40,357 bases of DNA from Paenalicyclobacillus cellulosilyticus (GTDB taxonomy: Bacteria > Bacillota > Bacilli > Alicyclobacillales > Alicyclobacillaceae): NCBI RefSeq assembly GCF_014647315.1, contig NZ_BMOY01000023.1:1-40357 (forward strand), written 5' to 3'. Shown piece after piece: positions 23,113 to 30,868 of the stretch. Under the pieces are notes generated by a model, which searched no databases, was not told the DNA's origin, and worked only from the letters and a program-made list of their open reading frames with translations. The stretch's first letter is position 1. Every line of letters starts with the position of its first letter. The position numbers and the translations under genes are program-made.

Positions 23113-23972
23113 CACCCGTGCGCACGCGTCTCCACCATCGATTCCGCCTGATATCGCACCTTGGAATACGGCGGCACGCTCGACGTCACCCAGGCGTTGC
23201 TGCCGATGACGCTGTGGTGGCCGATGACCGTGTCCCCTCCCAACACCGTGGCGTGGGCGTACAAGACGACGTAATCCTCCACGGTCGGGTGGCGCTTGGT
23301 CTTGCGGACCATCTCCCCCGCCTCGTCGCGCGGGAAATACAGCGCACCCAGCGTCACGCCCTGGTAGATCTTCACATGGTTGCCGACCACCGCCGTCTCG
23401 CCGATCACGATGCCCGTGCCGTGATCGATCATGATGCCCCGGCCGATGGTAGCGCCGGGGTGGAGATCGATGCCGGTGACGCGATGGGCGTACTCGGTCA
23501 TCATCCGCGGCAACAGCGGGATGTCGAGCTGGTGCATGATGTGCGCGGTGCGGTACACCGTGAGCGCGAACAGGCCCGGATAGGTGAGGATCACCTCGTC
23601 GTAGCCGGTGGCGGCCGGATCCCCTTGATAGGTTTCGACCACGTCCTCGTACACCATCTCCTGCAGCTCGGGCAGGCGGGAGATGACCGCTTCCGCCTTC
23701 GCCTCGGCAACACTGCGCGTCTGCGGCGTCGCCTCCCGTTCGATGCAGCGCTGGAACATGGCGCGGTGGATCTGGGCCGCCATCACCTCGCCGAGCGCAT
23801 CGATGTTGGCCGTCAAGTCCCTGCCGCCGCCAAAGTAGTTGGGTAACAAGACTTGGTGCAAAATCCGCACCATCCGGTCTATTTGATCAGGCTCCGGGTG
23901 GCACACCCGCCCCTGAAACCATTTGGCGCAGTTCTCGCTGAGCTTGCGCGCAATCTCTTCCCGCGACGTCAC
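23112..23972 (-). CDS. Serine O-acetyltransferase (EpsC/SrpH type)
   Basis: This roughly 286-residue enzyme acetylates serine for cysteine synthesis. The N-terminal helical half is longer than in the short Bacillus CysE. The C-terminal left-handed beta helix shows hexapeptide repeats: GIDLHPGATIGRGIMIDHGTGIVIGETAVVGNHVKIYQGVTLGA, with the catalytic DH pair, then YVVLYAHATVLGG and IGSNAWVTSSVP. I chose GTG 23972, with GGAG upstream though at long spacing; 24002 is possible. It converges with the permease gene and has no sulfur gene beside it. Confidence 0.88.
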   Translation of the reverse strand: MTSREEIARKLSENCAKWFQGRVCHPEPDQIDRMVRILHQVLLPNYFGGGRDLTANIDALGEVMAAQIHRAMFQRCIEREATPQTRSVAEAKAEAVISRLPELQEMVYEDVVETYQGDPAATGYDEVILTYPGLFALTVYRTAHIMHQLDIPLLPRMMTEYAHRVTGIDLHPGATIGRGIMIDHGTGIVIGETAVVGNHVKIYQGVTLGALYFPRDEAGEMVRKTKRHPTVEDYVVLYAHATVLGGDTVIGHHSVIGSNAWVTSSVPPYSKVRYQAESMVETRAHG

Positions 23973-24050
23973 GAAGCCGTCACTCCTCTGCCCTCGCCAC
24001 ACTGGCCGTATGCGGTCACTTCCTTGGCATTCACGTTCAGTATACTCCGC

Positions 24051-25349
24051 TCACCCTGCCAGCCACAACAACACGGCGTTGAGCACCAGGATGGCCGCCG
24101 TGATGAGCCGCGCCAACCACTTGAGCCACCAAGGATTGACCAAGGCGCCCATGAAACGCCGGCGGTTCGTGAAATAGAGCAGCGTCAGCAAAGGAGCCGG
24201 CAGCGCCAGGCTCAGCACGACCTGGCTCAAGACCAGCACCTGCATCGGATCCGCCCCGCTCGCCACGACGGCGATGGACGGCAACATCGTCACCAGACGG
24301 CGCACCCAAACCGGGATCCGGAACCCGACGAACCCCTGCATCACCACCTGCCCGGCCAAGGTGCCGACCGCCGAGCTGGACAGGCCGGACGCCAGCAGGG
24401 AGACGAGAAAGACGGCGGCGGCAAACGGTCCGAGCAAAGGCGTGAGCATCCGGTAAGCGCTCGCGATGTCGGCCACGCCCGCATGGCCGGTGTCGTGAAA
24501 GACGCGCGCCGCCATGTACATCATGGACAGGTTCACGCCGCCGGCCACCGCCATCGCCAAGACCACGTCGAGGCGCTGAAAACGGTACACGCGCACGGCT
24601 TCCGCTTCGTTGCGCGGGATAATCCGCCGCTCCGTCAACCCCGAGTGCAGGTAGATGGCGTGCGGCATCACGGTGGCGCCGACGATGCCGGCGGCCAACA
24701 GCACGCTGTGGCCATCGCCCAGCCACGGCGTCACCAGGTGGCGGACCACCTCACCCCACGGCGGAGACGAGATCCCGGTCTCCACCACGTAACACAGCGC
24801 GATGACCGCGAGAAAGCCGCCGATGAACAGCTCCAACGGGCGAAACCCCAGACGCTGCAACGTGAGGATGACGTACGTCACGACACCTGCGGCGAGCGTC
24901 GCCTGCCACAGAGCGATGCCGAACAAAAGGTGCAACGCCAGGCTGGCGCCGAGAAACTCCGCCACGTCCGTGGCCATGGCGGCAAGCTCCGCCACCCCCC
25001 ACAGCACGAAGTTCAATCCGCGCGGCAGGTGCGCCCGGCACATCTCCGGCAGGTTCTTGCCTGTGGCGATGCCGAGCTTAGCGGCGAGGTTCTGAATCAC
25101 CATCGCCATCAGGTTGGCGAGCAACACCACCCACAACAACCGGTAACCGTACGCCGCGCCGCCCTGGATGTTCGTCGCGAAGTTGCCTGGGTCGACGTAC
25201 GCGATGGCGGCGATGAGCGAGGGTCCGATGAACGGCAGGACGGCGCGGATGCCCCGGCGCTGGCCGGATATGGCCAGGCGGCTCGCCTGGATGGCCCGGC
25301 TGTCCGGGTGCTTGCGTTGGATGGCGTGTGCCAACGACGCTTGTCGCAT
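24051..25349 (-). CDS. mntH: Nramp divalent metal transporter, MntH-like
   Basis: This 432-residue protein imports manganese (or iron) with protons. The metal-site motif YVDPGNFATNIQGGA in the first helix and ATVMPHAIYLHSGL in the sixth are both intact; about 11 membrane segments are visible. GKNLPEMCRAHLPRG is the conserved intracellular loop. I chose ATG 25349, preceded by GGAGGCGGGGAGAGG, over the upstream ATG at 25415. A motif resembling an MntR site lies about 110 bp upstream. It is divergent from the PAP2 gene. Confidence 0.92.
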   Translation of the reverse strand: MRQASLAHAIQRKHPDSRAIQASRLAISGQRRGIRAVLPFIGPSLIAAIAYVDPGNFATNIQGGAAYGYRLLWVVLLANLMAMVIQNLAAKLGIATGKNLPEMCRAHLPRGLNFVLWGVAELAAMATDVAEFLGASLALHLLFGIALWQATLAAGVVTYVILTLQRLGFRPLELFIGGFLAVIALCYVVETGISSPPWGEVVRHLVTPWLGDGHSVLLAAGIVGATVMPHAIYLHSGLTERRIIPRNEAEAVRVYRFQRLDVVLAMAVAGGVNLSMMYMAARVFHDTGHAGVADIASAYRMLTPLLGPFAAAVFLVSLLASGLSSSAVGTLAGQVVMQGFVGFRIPVWVRRLVTMLPSIAVVASGADPMQVLVLSQVVLSLALPAPLLTLLYFTNRRRFMGALVNPWWLKWLARLITAAILVLNAVLLWLAG

Positions 25350-25454
25350 CCTCTCCCCGCCTCCTTCCGTCTTCCCATCGCGCGATCGCGCCCTGCGCAA
25401 TTGCCACTGCCCCATCGTATTCACCTCAGCCAACAAAGTTGTACGCAAGACAAT

Positions 25455-25475
25455 CTTTTTCACGCAGGAAACTTT
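25455..25475 (-). promoter_or_regulatory. Possible MntR-like site upstream of mntH
   Basis: The plus-strand sequence TTTTTCACGCAGGAAACTTT resembles the second half of the Bacillus MntR operator (AAGGAAACT) but has a poor first half. Regulation of mntH by manganese is expected from the family; the site itself is weak. Confidence 0.25.
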
Positions 25476-25584
25476 CTGTGAAGAGTATACCGCAACGGCC
25501 GCCGTACATCCAGTCCGCACTTGGCGCTGCCCGCGCCCATCCCGTATGATAGGCATGCACGGCGTATTTTTGGGAGGCATGGCT

Positions 25585-26157
25585 GTGAACCGCTTTGATC
25601 TGTCGCTGTTTCACGCGCTCAACCAACACTTCGGGCACTCGCCCTTCGATCCGCTGTTCATCTTCTTCGCCAGTTACCCGCTGGAGGTGTACGGGTTGGC
25701 GCTGTTGGCCGCGTGGTTTACGTTGCCGCGCCAGGACGAAACGCGACGGCACGCGCTCGTCGTCGCGGTGGCGGGGGGTGCGATAGCCCTCGCGGTCAAC
25801 GCCGTCATCGGCGCCATCTGGTTCCGCCCGCGCCCGTTCGTCGTCCTGCCGGGCGTCCACCACATCCCGCACCCGCCTGACACGTCGTTCCCCAGCGACC
25901 ACACCGCCGTCGGATTTGGCATGACGAGCGGGTTGTGGGGACGCGCGCCCAAGTGGCTGAGCTGGCTGTTCACCGTGGTGTCCGCCCTCGTCATGGTGTC
26001 GCGCGTCTACGTCGGCGTCCACTGGCCCACCGACGTGCTGGCCGGGATGCTGGTCGGTGTGGTGAGCGGACGCCTGGCGCACCTGTTCTCGCGTTGGCTC
26101 CGGCCCGTGACCCAATTCGGCCTGCGGCTGTTCCGCATGGGCCACTACGCCCGGTAA
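25585..26157 (+). CDS. PAP2 phosphatase, BcrC-like undecaprenyl-PP phosphatase
   Basis: This 190-residue membrane enzyme carries the three PAP2 motifs: IWFRPRPF, FPSDHTAVGFG and SRVYVGVHWPTDVLAG, with the two catalytic histidines and the paired aspartate. The N-terminus FDLSLFHALNQHFGHSPFDPLFIFFASY resembles BcrC, which recycles the lipid carrier of peptidoglycan precursors. A different phospho-lipid substrate cannot be excluded. GTG 25585 is favoured because GGGAGG lies seven bases ahead; the ATG at 25579 is only one base from it. Confidence 0.85.
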   Translation: MNRFDLSLFHALNQHFGHSPFDPLFIFFASYPLEVYGLALLAAWFTLPRQDETRRHALVVAVAGGAIALAVNAVIGAIWFRPRPFVVLPGVHHIPHPPDTSFPSDHTAVGFGMTSGLWGRAPKWLSWLFTVVSALVMVSRVYVGVHWPTDVLAGMLVGVVSGRLAHLFSRWLRPVTQFGLRLFRMGHYAR

Positions 26158-26188
26158 GAGACAAAACACAACCTGCCGCCGCACGAGA

Positions 26189-26239
26189 AAGGGGCTGTCC
26201 CGTCCGCGATGTGCACCGCGTTGTCGGGGACAGCCCCTT
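26189..26239. terminator. Bidirectional hairpin between PAP2 gene and codY
   Basis: AAGGGGCTGTCCC pairs perfectly with GGGACAGCCCCTT (13 bp) around a 25-base loop. On the minus strand CCCCTTTCTC follows, a weak T-run that suits codY; the plus strand has none. Likely shared by the two convergent genes. Confidence 0.6.
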
Positions 26240-26276
26240 GAACTCCTTACGCCGCGCTGCCGGCGTGCACCGCCGT

Positions 26277-27059
26277 TCACCGGTCGAACTGGCGGTTGAT
26301 CTCCTCTTCGATGTACGGGTTGAGGATCCGCAGGTGCGTCCCCTTCATCCCAAGGGAACGGCTCTCCAGCGTGCCGGCGCTCTCCAGCTTCCGGATGCTG
26401 TTCACGATGACCGACCGCGTCACGCCGTGCTCGTCGGCGATTTGGCTGCTGACCACAATGCCGTCCGGAGACTGCTTGACCGCGTCCAGCAGGTACTTCG
26501 CCGCCTGCAGCTCGGAATAACTGAGCGATTCCACGGCCAGGTGCGCAAGGGCCCGCAGCCGGCTCTCCTGCTCTTTGCCCTTTTGGCGCGCATGGACAAT
26601 CTCCAACGCGACAATGGTGGCGGCGTATTCCGCCAAAATCTGATCTTCTTCGTCGAACGGATGGGATGAGCGCGCAAACAACAGGGTCCCTTGCCGTTCC
26701 CGGGCGCCAATCACCGGCGCGATGGCGATGTACTTGGAGCGGAACGATTCGTTCTCCTCCGGGGAGAACACGTAAAACGCCTCTTTGTTCTCCAGGTTGA
26801 TGACCGTCTGCTCGATGTTGAGCAGGTGCTTGTTGAAGTCACCCGGGAACCGTTGATCCTTGGTCATGATCTGCAGCCATTCTTCGGTGAGCGCGTGCTC
26901 CGCGACCCCGTAGCCGAGGATCTTGCCCTTGCGGCCGACGATGTACACGTTGCACGACATGACGCGGCTCAAAAACTCCGCCACCTCGTGAAAATCCACC
27001 TGTTCACTCGACGAACGCAACAGACGACCCAGCTCTTGCACCTTTTCCAGCAGTTTCAC
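26277..27059 (-). CDS. codY: Global transcriptional regulator CodY
   Basis: This 260-residue protein represses nutrient and stationary-phase genes when branched-chain amino acids and GTP are plentiful. The N-terminal GAF domain begins KLLEKVQELGRLLR and includes NVYIVGRKGKILGYG and ERQGTLLFARS. The C-terminal winged helix has SSQIADEHGVTRSVIVNSIRKLESAGTLESRSLGMKGTHLRILN, almost invariant in Firmicutes. GTG 27059 gives the standard length and has GGAG upstream. Unlike in many Bacillales it is not beside hslU/hslV in this window. Confidence 0.97.
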   Translation of the reverse strand: MKLLEKVQELGRLLRSSSEQVDFHEVAEFLSRVMSCNVYIVGRKGKILGYGVAEHALTEEWLQIMTKDQRFPGDFNKHLLNIEQTVINLENKEAFYVFSPEENESFRSKYIAIAPVIGARERQGTLLFARSSHPFDEEDQILAEYAATIVALEIVHARQKGKEQESRLRALAHLAVESLSYSELQAAKYLLDAVKQSPDGIVVSSQIADEHGVTRSVIVNSIRKLESAGTLESRSLGMKGTHLRILNPYIEEEINRQFDR

Positions 27060-27088
27060 CGTCGATTCTCCTAACCCTCGCAATATTC

Positions 27089-27100
27089 GGGGATATCCCC
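27089..27100. promoter_or_regulatory. Palindrome in the codY promoter region
   Basis: GGGGATATCCCC is a perfect 12-bp palindrome 30 bp upstream of the codY start. It sits between a candidate -35 ATGACA (minus strand) and a TATTGC -10. It does not resemble the CodY box, so it may bind another regulator. Confidence 0.35.
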
Positions 27101-27269
27101 TATTGTCATACTCTACCACTTAACATTCTGATACTTCCACTGTCGCGTGATTCAGTTTGCGCGCACCCGCGTCATTTTACACCTTTCGACATCATTTTGC
27201 ACGGTGTGCAACCCTGCCTGTCCCAAACTGACACAAAAATGTCACATCGCCGCCGTTTCTTCCCGGCCA

Positions 27270-27959
27270 TCACGCCTTGGCCGCCCCGTCTTTACTTTCC
27301 CCCGGCGGGTCGACTTTCATGATTTGCGCCAAACCGTCCAGCACCACGGCGCGTTCCGCCACGGTCAACCCGGCCGCCCGGACGATGCGGTCCATGTCGC
27401 CGTGATGCGTCTGCTGGCGGGATGCGGCGGTGGCCCATGAGATGAGGCTGTCCCGTTCAAAATCGTGCAATTGCCGCTTCTCGCAATAGATGTGCGCGCT
27501 CCAAGGATTCATCTCCCGCGTCGGGCACAAGAGCACAATCTGGGCGCCGGGCTTGGCGACGCGCGCCAACTCGCGCAGGACCTGCACCGGGGAAACGTTG
27601 GCGAACAACAGGTTCATGCTGGTGACGACGTCAAACGACGCGTCCGCGAACGGCAGCGCCGCCATATCTGCCGCCGTGTACGTGACGTTGCGGATGCCGA
27701 AATCGCGGGCAATCCGGCGGGCGCGCTCAATCATCAGCGGATGCACGTCCACGCCGTCCACATGGTGCGCGCGTTGCGCCAACAACAGCGTGAACCGCCC
27801 CACCCCGCACCCGGCCTCCAGGATGCGCTGCCGGTCATGGATCCCAATCCAGTGGATCAAGGTTCTCTGGATGAGGCGGTTCCAGTCGGTCTGGCCCACC
27901 ATGTCGAAAAAGTCGACGAGCTGTTTGATGGAGATGGCCCATCCCCTCGCTTTCCCCAC
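27270..27959 (-). CDS. SAM-dependent methyltransferase, class I
   Basis: This roughly 229-residue protein has the Rossmann methyltransferase motifs in order: ILEAGCGVGRFTLLLAQ (SAM loop), VDGVDVHPLMIERA, YTAADMAALPFADASFDVVTSMNLLFA, and VLRELARVAKPGAQIVLLCPT. The substrate cannot be told; the type resembles UbiE/ArsM-like small-molecule methylases. The start is uncertain: GTG 27959 lacks a ribosome site, and the open frame upstream overlaps the next gene out of frame. It follows the small coiled-coil gene by about 60 bp and may be co-transcribed. Confidence 0.85.
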   Translation of the reverse strand: MGKARGWAISIKQLVDFFDMVGQTDWNRLIQRTLIHWIGIHDRQRILEAGCGVGRFTLLLAQRAHHVDGVDVHPLMIERARRIARDFGIRNVTYTAADMAALPFADASFDVVTSMNLLFANVSPVQVLRELARVAKPGAQIVLLCPTREMNPWSAHIYCEKRQLHDFERDSLISWATAASRQQTHHGDMDRIVRAAGLTVAERAVVLDGLAQIMKVDPPGESKDGAAKA

Positions 27960-28021
27960 GCGTCGTTTGCTCAAGCAAGACAAACCGTGAACACCCGGGC
28001 CAGATTGACGGCCAGACCACG

Positions 28022-28207
28022 CTATCGATGCAGGGACGCGACGATGTCCAGCAGGTGTTCGACCTCGGCGATGCGGTGCGCATACTCCGCCTGCCGCTCC
28101 GGGGGCGCCTCCTTGCGCTCCTCCTGCAACACCTTCAGGCGCCGGTGCAAGGTCCGCAGCACCTGGCGCAGCGCATCCTGATACCCAAGCTCCGCCTCCG
28201 TCGACAC
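28022..28207 (-). CDS. Small coiled-coil protein
   Basis: This 61-residue protein is almost entirely helical with heptad-like spacing (LRQVLRTLHRRLKVLQEERKEAPPERQAEYAHRIAEVEHLLDIVASL). The GTG start has GAGGGGGC about eight bases ahead, and an extended -10 promoter lies about 115 bp upstream. I do not recognise a family. Position just ahead of the methyltransferase suggests one transcript. Confidence 0.6.
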   Translation of the reverse strand: MSTEAELGYQDALRQVLRTLHRRLKVLQEERKEAPPERQAEYAHRIAEVEHLLDIVASLHR

Positions 28208-28321
28208 AGCCTTGCCCCCTCAATCCCCGAACCGCACTGTGCCCGCCAGCCGCGCACCGCACCGTGCATGCGCCGCGCTGCCGGGCGTAAGACCGCGATC
28301 GCGATGTTGCATGCGGAGTTC

Positions 28322-28330
28322 ATTATATCA
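28322..28330 (-). promoter_or_regulatory. Extended -10 promoter
   Basis: TGATATAAT on the minus strand is a full extended -10 (TGn-TATAAT). The -35 region is poor. It would start transcription about 108 bp before the small coiled-coil gene. Confidence 0.55.
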
Positions 28331-28342
28331 TACTGCATTGCC

Positions 28343-28960
28343 TTAAAAATCCTTTTGATGCGCGCCTTCAGATATCTGCGCGGCGACGCGCGTATCCGCG
28401 AACCGCCGCGCGCGATCCCGCCAGTACTGCGCGGCGAGTCCGCGGCCGCACGACGCGGCGACGGAGGCGTTCACCCATGCGGACGCGGCCAACACCCGCC
28501 GCCTGGCCAACGCGGGCAAATCCGGCATCCCGTGCTGCAGCCACGCGTCCGTCAGGCGCCGGTCCGCCTCCCGCCATGAACCCGCGATGGCGGCAGCCCA
28601 CGCGGCGTACACGGCGATTTCGAACGGGCTGACCACCGTGGCGGCAACCGCCAGCTCCGCCTGCAGCGCCGCGGCGTCCCGGCGCACGGCCGCCTGCCAC
28701 AGGCGCGCCCGCATCCGTTCCCGCCCGCGCCAAGCCCGCCATTCGGCGAGGAGTTCCTCTTCCGGCAACTCGAGCCGGCGGGCCAACTGCACGAGGGTGG
28801 CCTCCGACGGGAACACCCTGCCCCGCTCAATGTGGCTCAGCATCGTCTGGGTCACGATGCCTTCCGCGAGGGCCCGTTGCGACAGGCCGCGCCGCTTCCG
28901 CCACGCGGCCAGCCGAAGCCAGGGCAGGCTGGGATGACCGCTCACTTCGGATCGTCTCAC
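28343..28960 (-). CDS. XRE-family regulator with helical C-terminal domain
   Basis: This 205-residue protein has a helix-turn-helix near residues 16-72: LRLAAWRKRRGLSQRALAEGIVTQTMLSHIERGRVFPSEATLVQLARRLELPEEELL. The remaining part is alanine-rich and helical, as in regulators with TPR-like sensor domains (PlcR/Rgg type). The GTG start overlaps the stop of the upstream XRE gene as GTGA, so the two are coupled. Target genes are not evident. Base composition is very GC-rich, like its neighbours. Confidence 0.82.
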   Translation of the reverse strand: MRRSEVSGHPSLPWLRLAAWRKRRGLSQRALAEGIVTQTMLSHIERGRVFPSEATLVQLARRLELPEEELLAEWRAWRGRERMRARLWQAAVRRDAAALQAELAVAATVVSPFEIAVYAAWAAAIAGSWREADRRLTDAWLQHGMPDLPALARRRVLAASAWVNASVAASCGRGLAAQYWRDRARRFADTRVAAQISEGAHQKDF

Positions 28961-29166
28961 TTCGAATCATCTCCGACCCACAGTTCGCTGATGGGCACCC
29001 CGAGCGCCTCCGCAATCCGCTGCAGCTTCACGATGTTGTGTCCGCGCACGCCCGCCTCCACCGCATAGACGTAGCTGACCGATACCCCCGCCCGCCGTGC
29101 CAGCTCACGCACCGACAGGTTCTGCTGCAAACGGTGGAACTTGACCCTCGCGCCGAGACTGTCCAT
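28957..29166 (-). CDS. Small XRE-family DNA-binding protein
   Basis: This 69-residue protein is essentially one helix-turn-helix domain: ARVKFHRLQQNLSVRELARRAGVSVSYVYAVEAGVRGHNIVKLQRIAEALGVPISELWVG. The ATG has AAAGGAG upstream. It precedes and overlaps a second XRE gene; the pair may form hetero-complexes or a nested control circuit. The promoter region holds two TACAAT hexamers nine bases apart (29244-29258). Confidence 0.85.
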   Translation of the reverse strand: MDSLGARVKFHRLQQNLSVRELARRAGVSVSYVYAVEAGVRGHNIVKLQRIAEALGVPISELWVGDDSK

Positions 29167-29526
29167 ACCTCGCCACTCCTTTGCATCCGCGGCCCGCGCC
29201 GCGCCGCGTCCACTGCCGGGCGCACAGCCACGTGGATTCTCCTATTGTATAAATTGTAACGGATTTGGGCGGCGGATGGGAGAGGTTTGTTCTCGATTGC
29301 GTATGTTGCGGCGGCCAAAATCCGGCCCCGGCCCGGCTGGCGGCGGATAGCTTGCCCTGGATCGTAAGGTCCACGCCTCTCGTCGCGACATCTCTTGGCC
29401 CCGCCCTGCGGCCGGCAAAATCAGGGGGCTGCCGTGCGCTGGCTGTCGTCGCGGGATGACGGACGAACAGAGCGCGATCTACACTTGCAGCGAAGATGAA
29501 GATGAAGATGGAGATGGAGAGGGAGG
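29167..29526. other. Intergenic region with hexamer tract
   Basis: I see no gene in this 360-bp divergent region. On the minus strand TTACAATTTATACAAT at 29244-29259 is a likely -10 for the XRE pair. At 29492-29521 five hexamer units (GAAGAT x3, GGAGAT, GGAGAG) run up to the GNAT ribosome site. The rest is featureless GC-rich DNA. Confidence 0.5.
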
Positions 29527-30180
29527 ATGCGCCGCGGGCGAAAGGAGAGGCGAAGGGCGGTGGACAGACATCCAGCAAACGGCACCCCGGACAGACACGC
29601 CGCATACCAAGCACAACGGCGCTTGCGTTTCATGCCCCTGCGCCCCATCCACGCGGCGCAGCTCTGGCAGCATGCGGCGTACGACCCGTGGTGGCCGCTT
29701 CGCAACCGTTCGGAAACGGCGTTTGCCAGGTACCTGGAAGAGATGCGGGCAGCCGAGGTGCTCGGATACGGCCGCTTGCGCGTCGCGGCGGCATGGTCAG
29801 GCGAGACGGCCGACGTCTTAGGTTGGGTGACGTGGAGCGTCTGGCCGGAAGATATGGCTCCCGGCGCAGGCCGGGTGGTCGAGGCGGGCACGTATCTGGT
29901 GCCTGCAGCCCGCGGCCAAGGATGGAACGCAGACATCAAACGGCGGCAGGCGGCGGTGGCGTTTCAACAGCTTGGGGCCGCCTGGTTGGTGTTCCTCATC
30001 CCGGAGGACAACCGGCTGGCGCGGCGCGCCATCGAGAAGTTGCCTTGGCCGTGGCGCGTGTACCGTGAAGAGGAGGAGAGCCCGTTTCGCGCCGGGATGG
30101 CGCGGCGGCGGTTTGCAACCGGCCAGCGTCTCTGGTTGTACGCCGTGGCGCGGCCGGACGACCGCCCCGGCCGCGCATGA
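29527..30180 (+). CDS. GNAT-family N-acetyltransferase
   Basis: This protein of up to 217 residues has an N-terminal MPLRPIHAAQLWQ strand-helix and a central GTYLVPAARGQGWNADIKRRQAAVAF. The latter is the acetyl-CoA loop (R-x-x-G-x-G/W) of the GNAT fold, followed by LVFLIPEDNRLARRAIEKL. The acceptor is unknown. The ATG at 29527 directly follows a GGAGAGGGAGG tract; the ATG at 29632 fits the fold's usual start better but lacks a ribosome site. Both are possible. Confidence 0.7.
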   Translation: MRRGRKERRRAVDRHPANGTPDRHAAYQAQRRLRFMPLRPIHAAQLWQHAAYDPWWPLRNRSETAFARYLEEMRAAEVLGYGRLRVAAAWSGETADVLGWVTWSVWPEDMAPGAGRVVEAGTYLVPAARGQGWNADIKRRQAAVAFQQLGAAWLVFLIPEDNRLARRAIEKLPWPWRVYREEEESPFRAGMARRRFATGQRLWLYAVARPDDRPGRA

Positions 30181-30199
30181 TGGCCGCACCAAGCACCCC

Positions 30200-30245
30200 G
30201 CATCCGTACACAAATGTGTACAGATGCGGTTTCATGCACTATAAT
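30200..30245 (+). promoter_or_regulatory. Promoter with overlapping palindromic operator
   Basis: TGTACA (30217-30222) and a consensus TATAAT (30240-30245) are 17 bases apart. The -35 lies inside the perfect inverted repeat GTACACA-AA-TGTGTAC core, which extends to GCATC...GATGC (30200-30227) with one mismatch. The arrangement suits autorepression by the XRE protein encoded at 30364. Confidence 0.65.
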
Positions 30246-30363
30246 GGCGATGAACCCATCGATGAACCCATCCTGCACGGACGAGCCGGAGCCCGCCCAG
30301 CAACCGTGCCATGAGGATATACGCGCCATGAGGATACACCTGAAGCGAGAGGAGGAGCGGCGC

Positions 30364-30861
30364 ATGCCAAACATCGCCCAGACTGTGGCACAACTCCGCC
30401 GGCAGGCCGGCTGGAGCTTGCGTGAGCTGTCGCAACGCACCGGCATATCCATCAGCCACCTGAGCGCCATCGAGAACGGCAAGCGCCCGCACCCCTCATT
30501 TCAAAACATGGTGCAAATCGCCGCCGCGTTCGGCGTGCCGTTGAGCTACTTTGTGGAAGACAGACAGGATGAGGGCAATCACGTCCCCGCCGCGGCCGAC
30601 ACGGCCGTGGCGGATGCGGCCGTGTCCCGCGCCTATGAGCGCTCCCACACCGTCCGCGAGCATCACGTGGCCGAGCGAATGGCCAGGCTCTACGACGCCG
30701 CCACCATCGAGTTCATCCTCTCCGACGACGCGCCCCCGTATGTCGCATTCGCGCGGCAACTGCCCGAACTGCGGCAAGACGTCCCGCAGCTTCTGCGGCG
30801 GATTGCGGAATGGCTGGAGACGGCGCCCCGCCAGCGCGGCGAGCGGCCCTTTGCACCGTGA
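30364..30861 (+). CDS. XRE-family regulator, SinR-like domain
   Basis: This 165-residue protein starts at an ATG with AGGAGGAG nine bases ahead. Residues 3-66 are a helix-turn-helix: IAQTVAQLRRQAGWSLRELSQRTGISISHLSAIENGKRPHPSFQNMVQIAAAFGVPLSYFV. A linker of alanine-rich sequence and a C-terminal helical part (MARLYDAATIEFILSDDAPPYVAFARQLPEL) follow. The latter resembles the small C-terminal domain of Firmicute XRE repressors of unknown ligand. The leader from promoter to start is about 110 bases. Confidence 0.85.
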   Translation: MPNIAQTVAQLRRQAGWSLRELSQRTGISISHLSAIENGKRPHPSFQNMVQIAAAFGVPLSYFVEDRQDEGNHVPAAADTAVADAAVSRAYERSHTVREHHVAERMARLYDAATIEFILSDDAPPYVAFARQLPELRQDVPQLLRRIAEWLETAPRQRGERPFAP

Positions 30862-30868
30862 ACCATGC

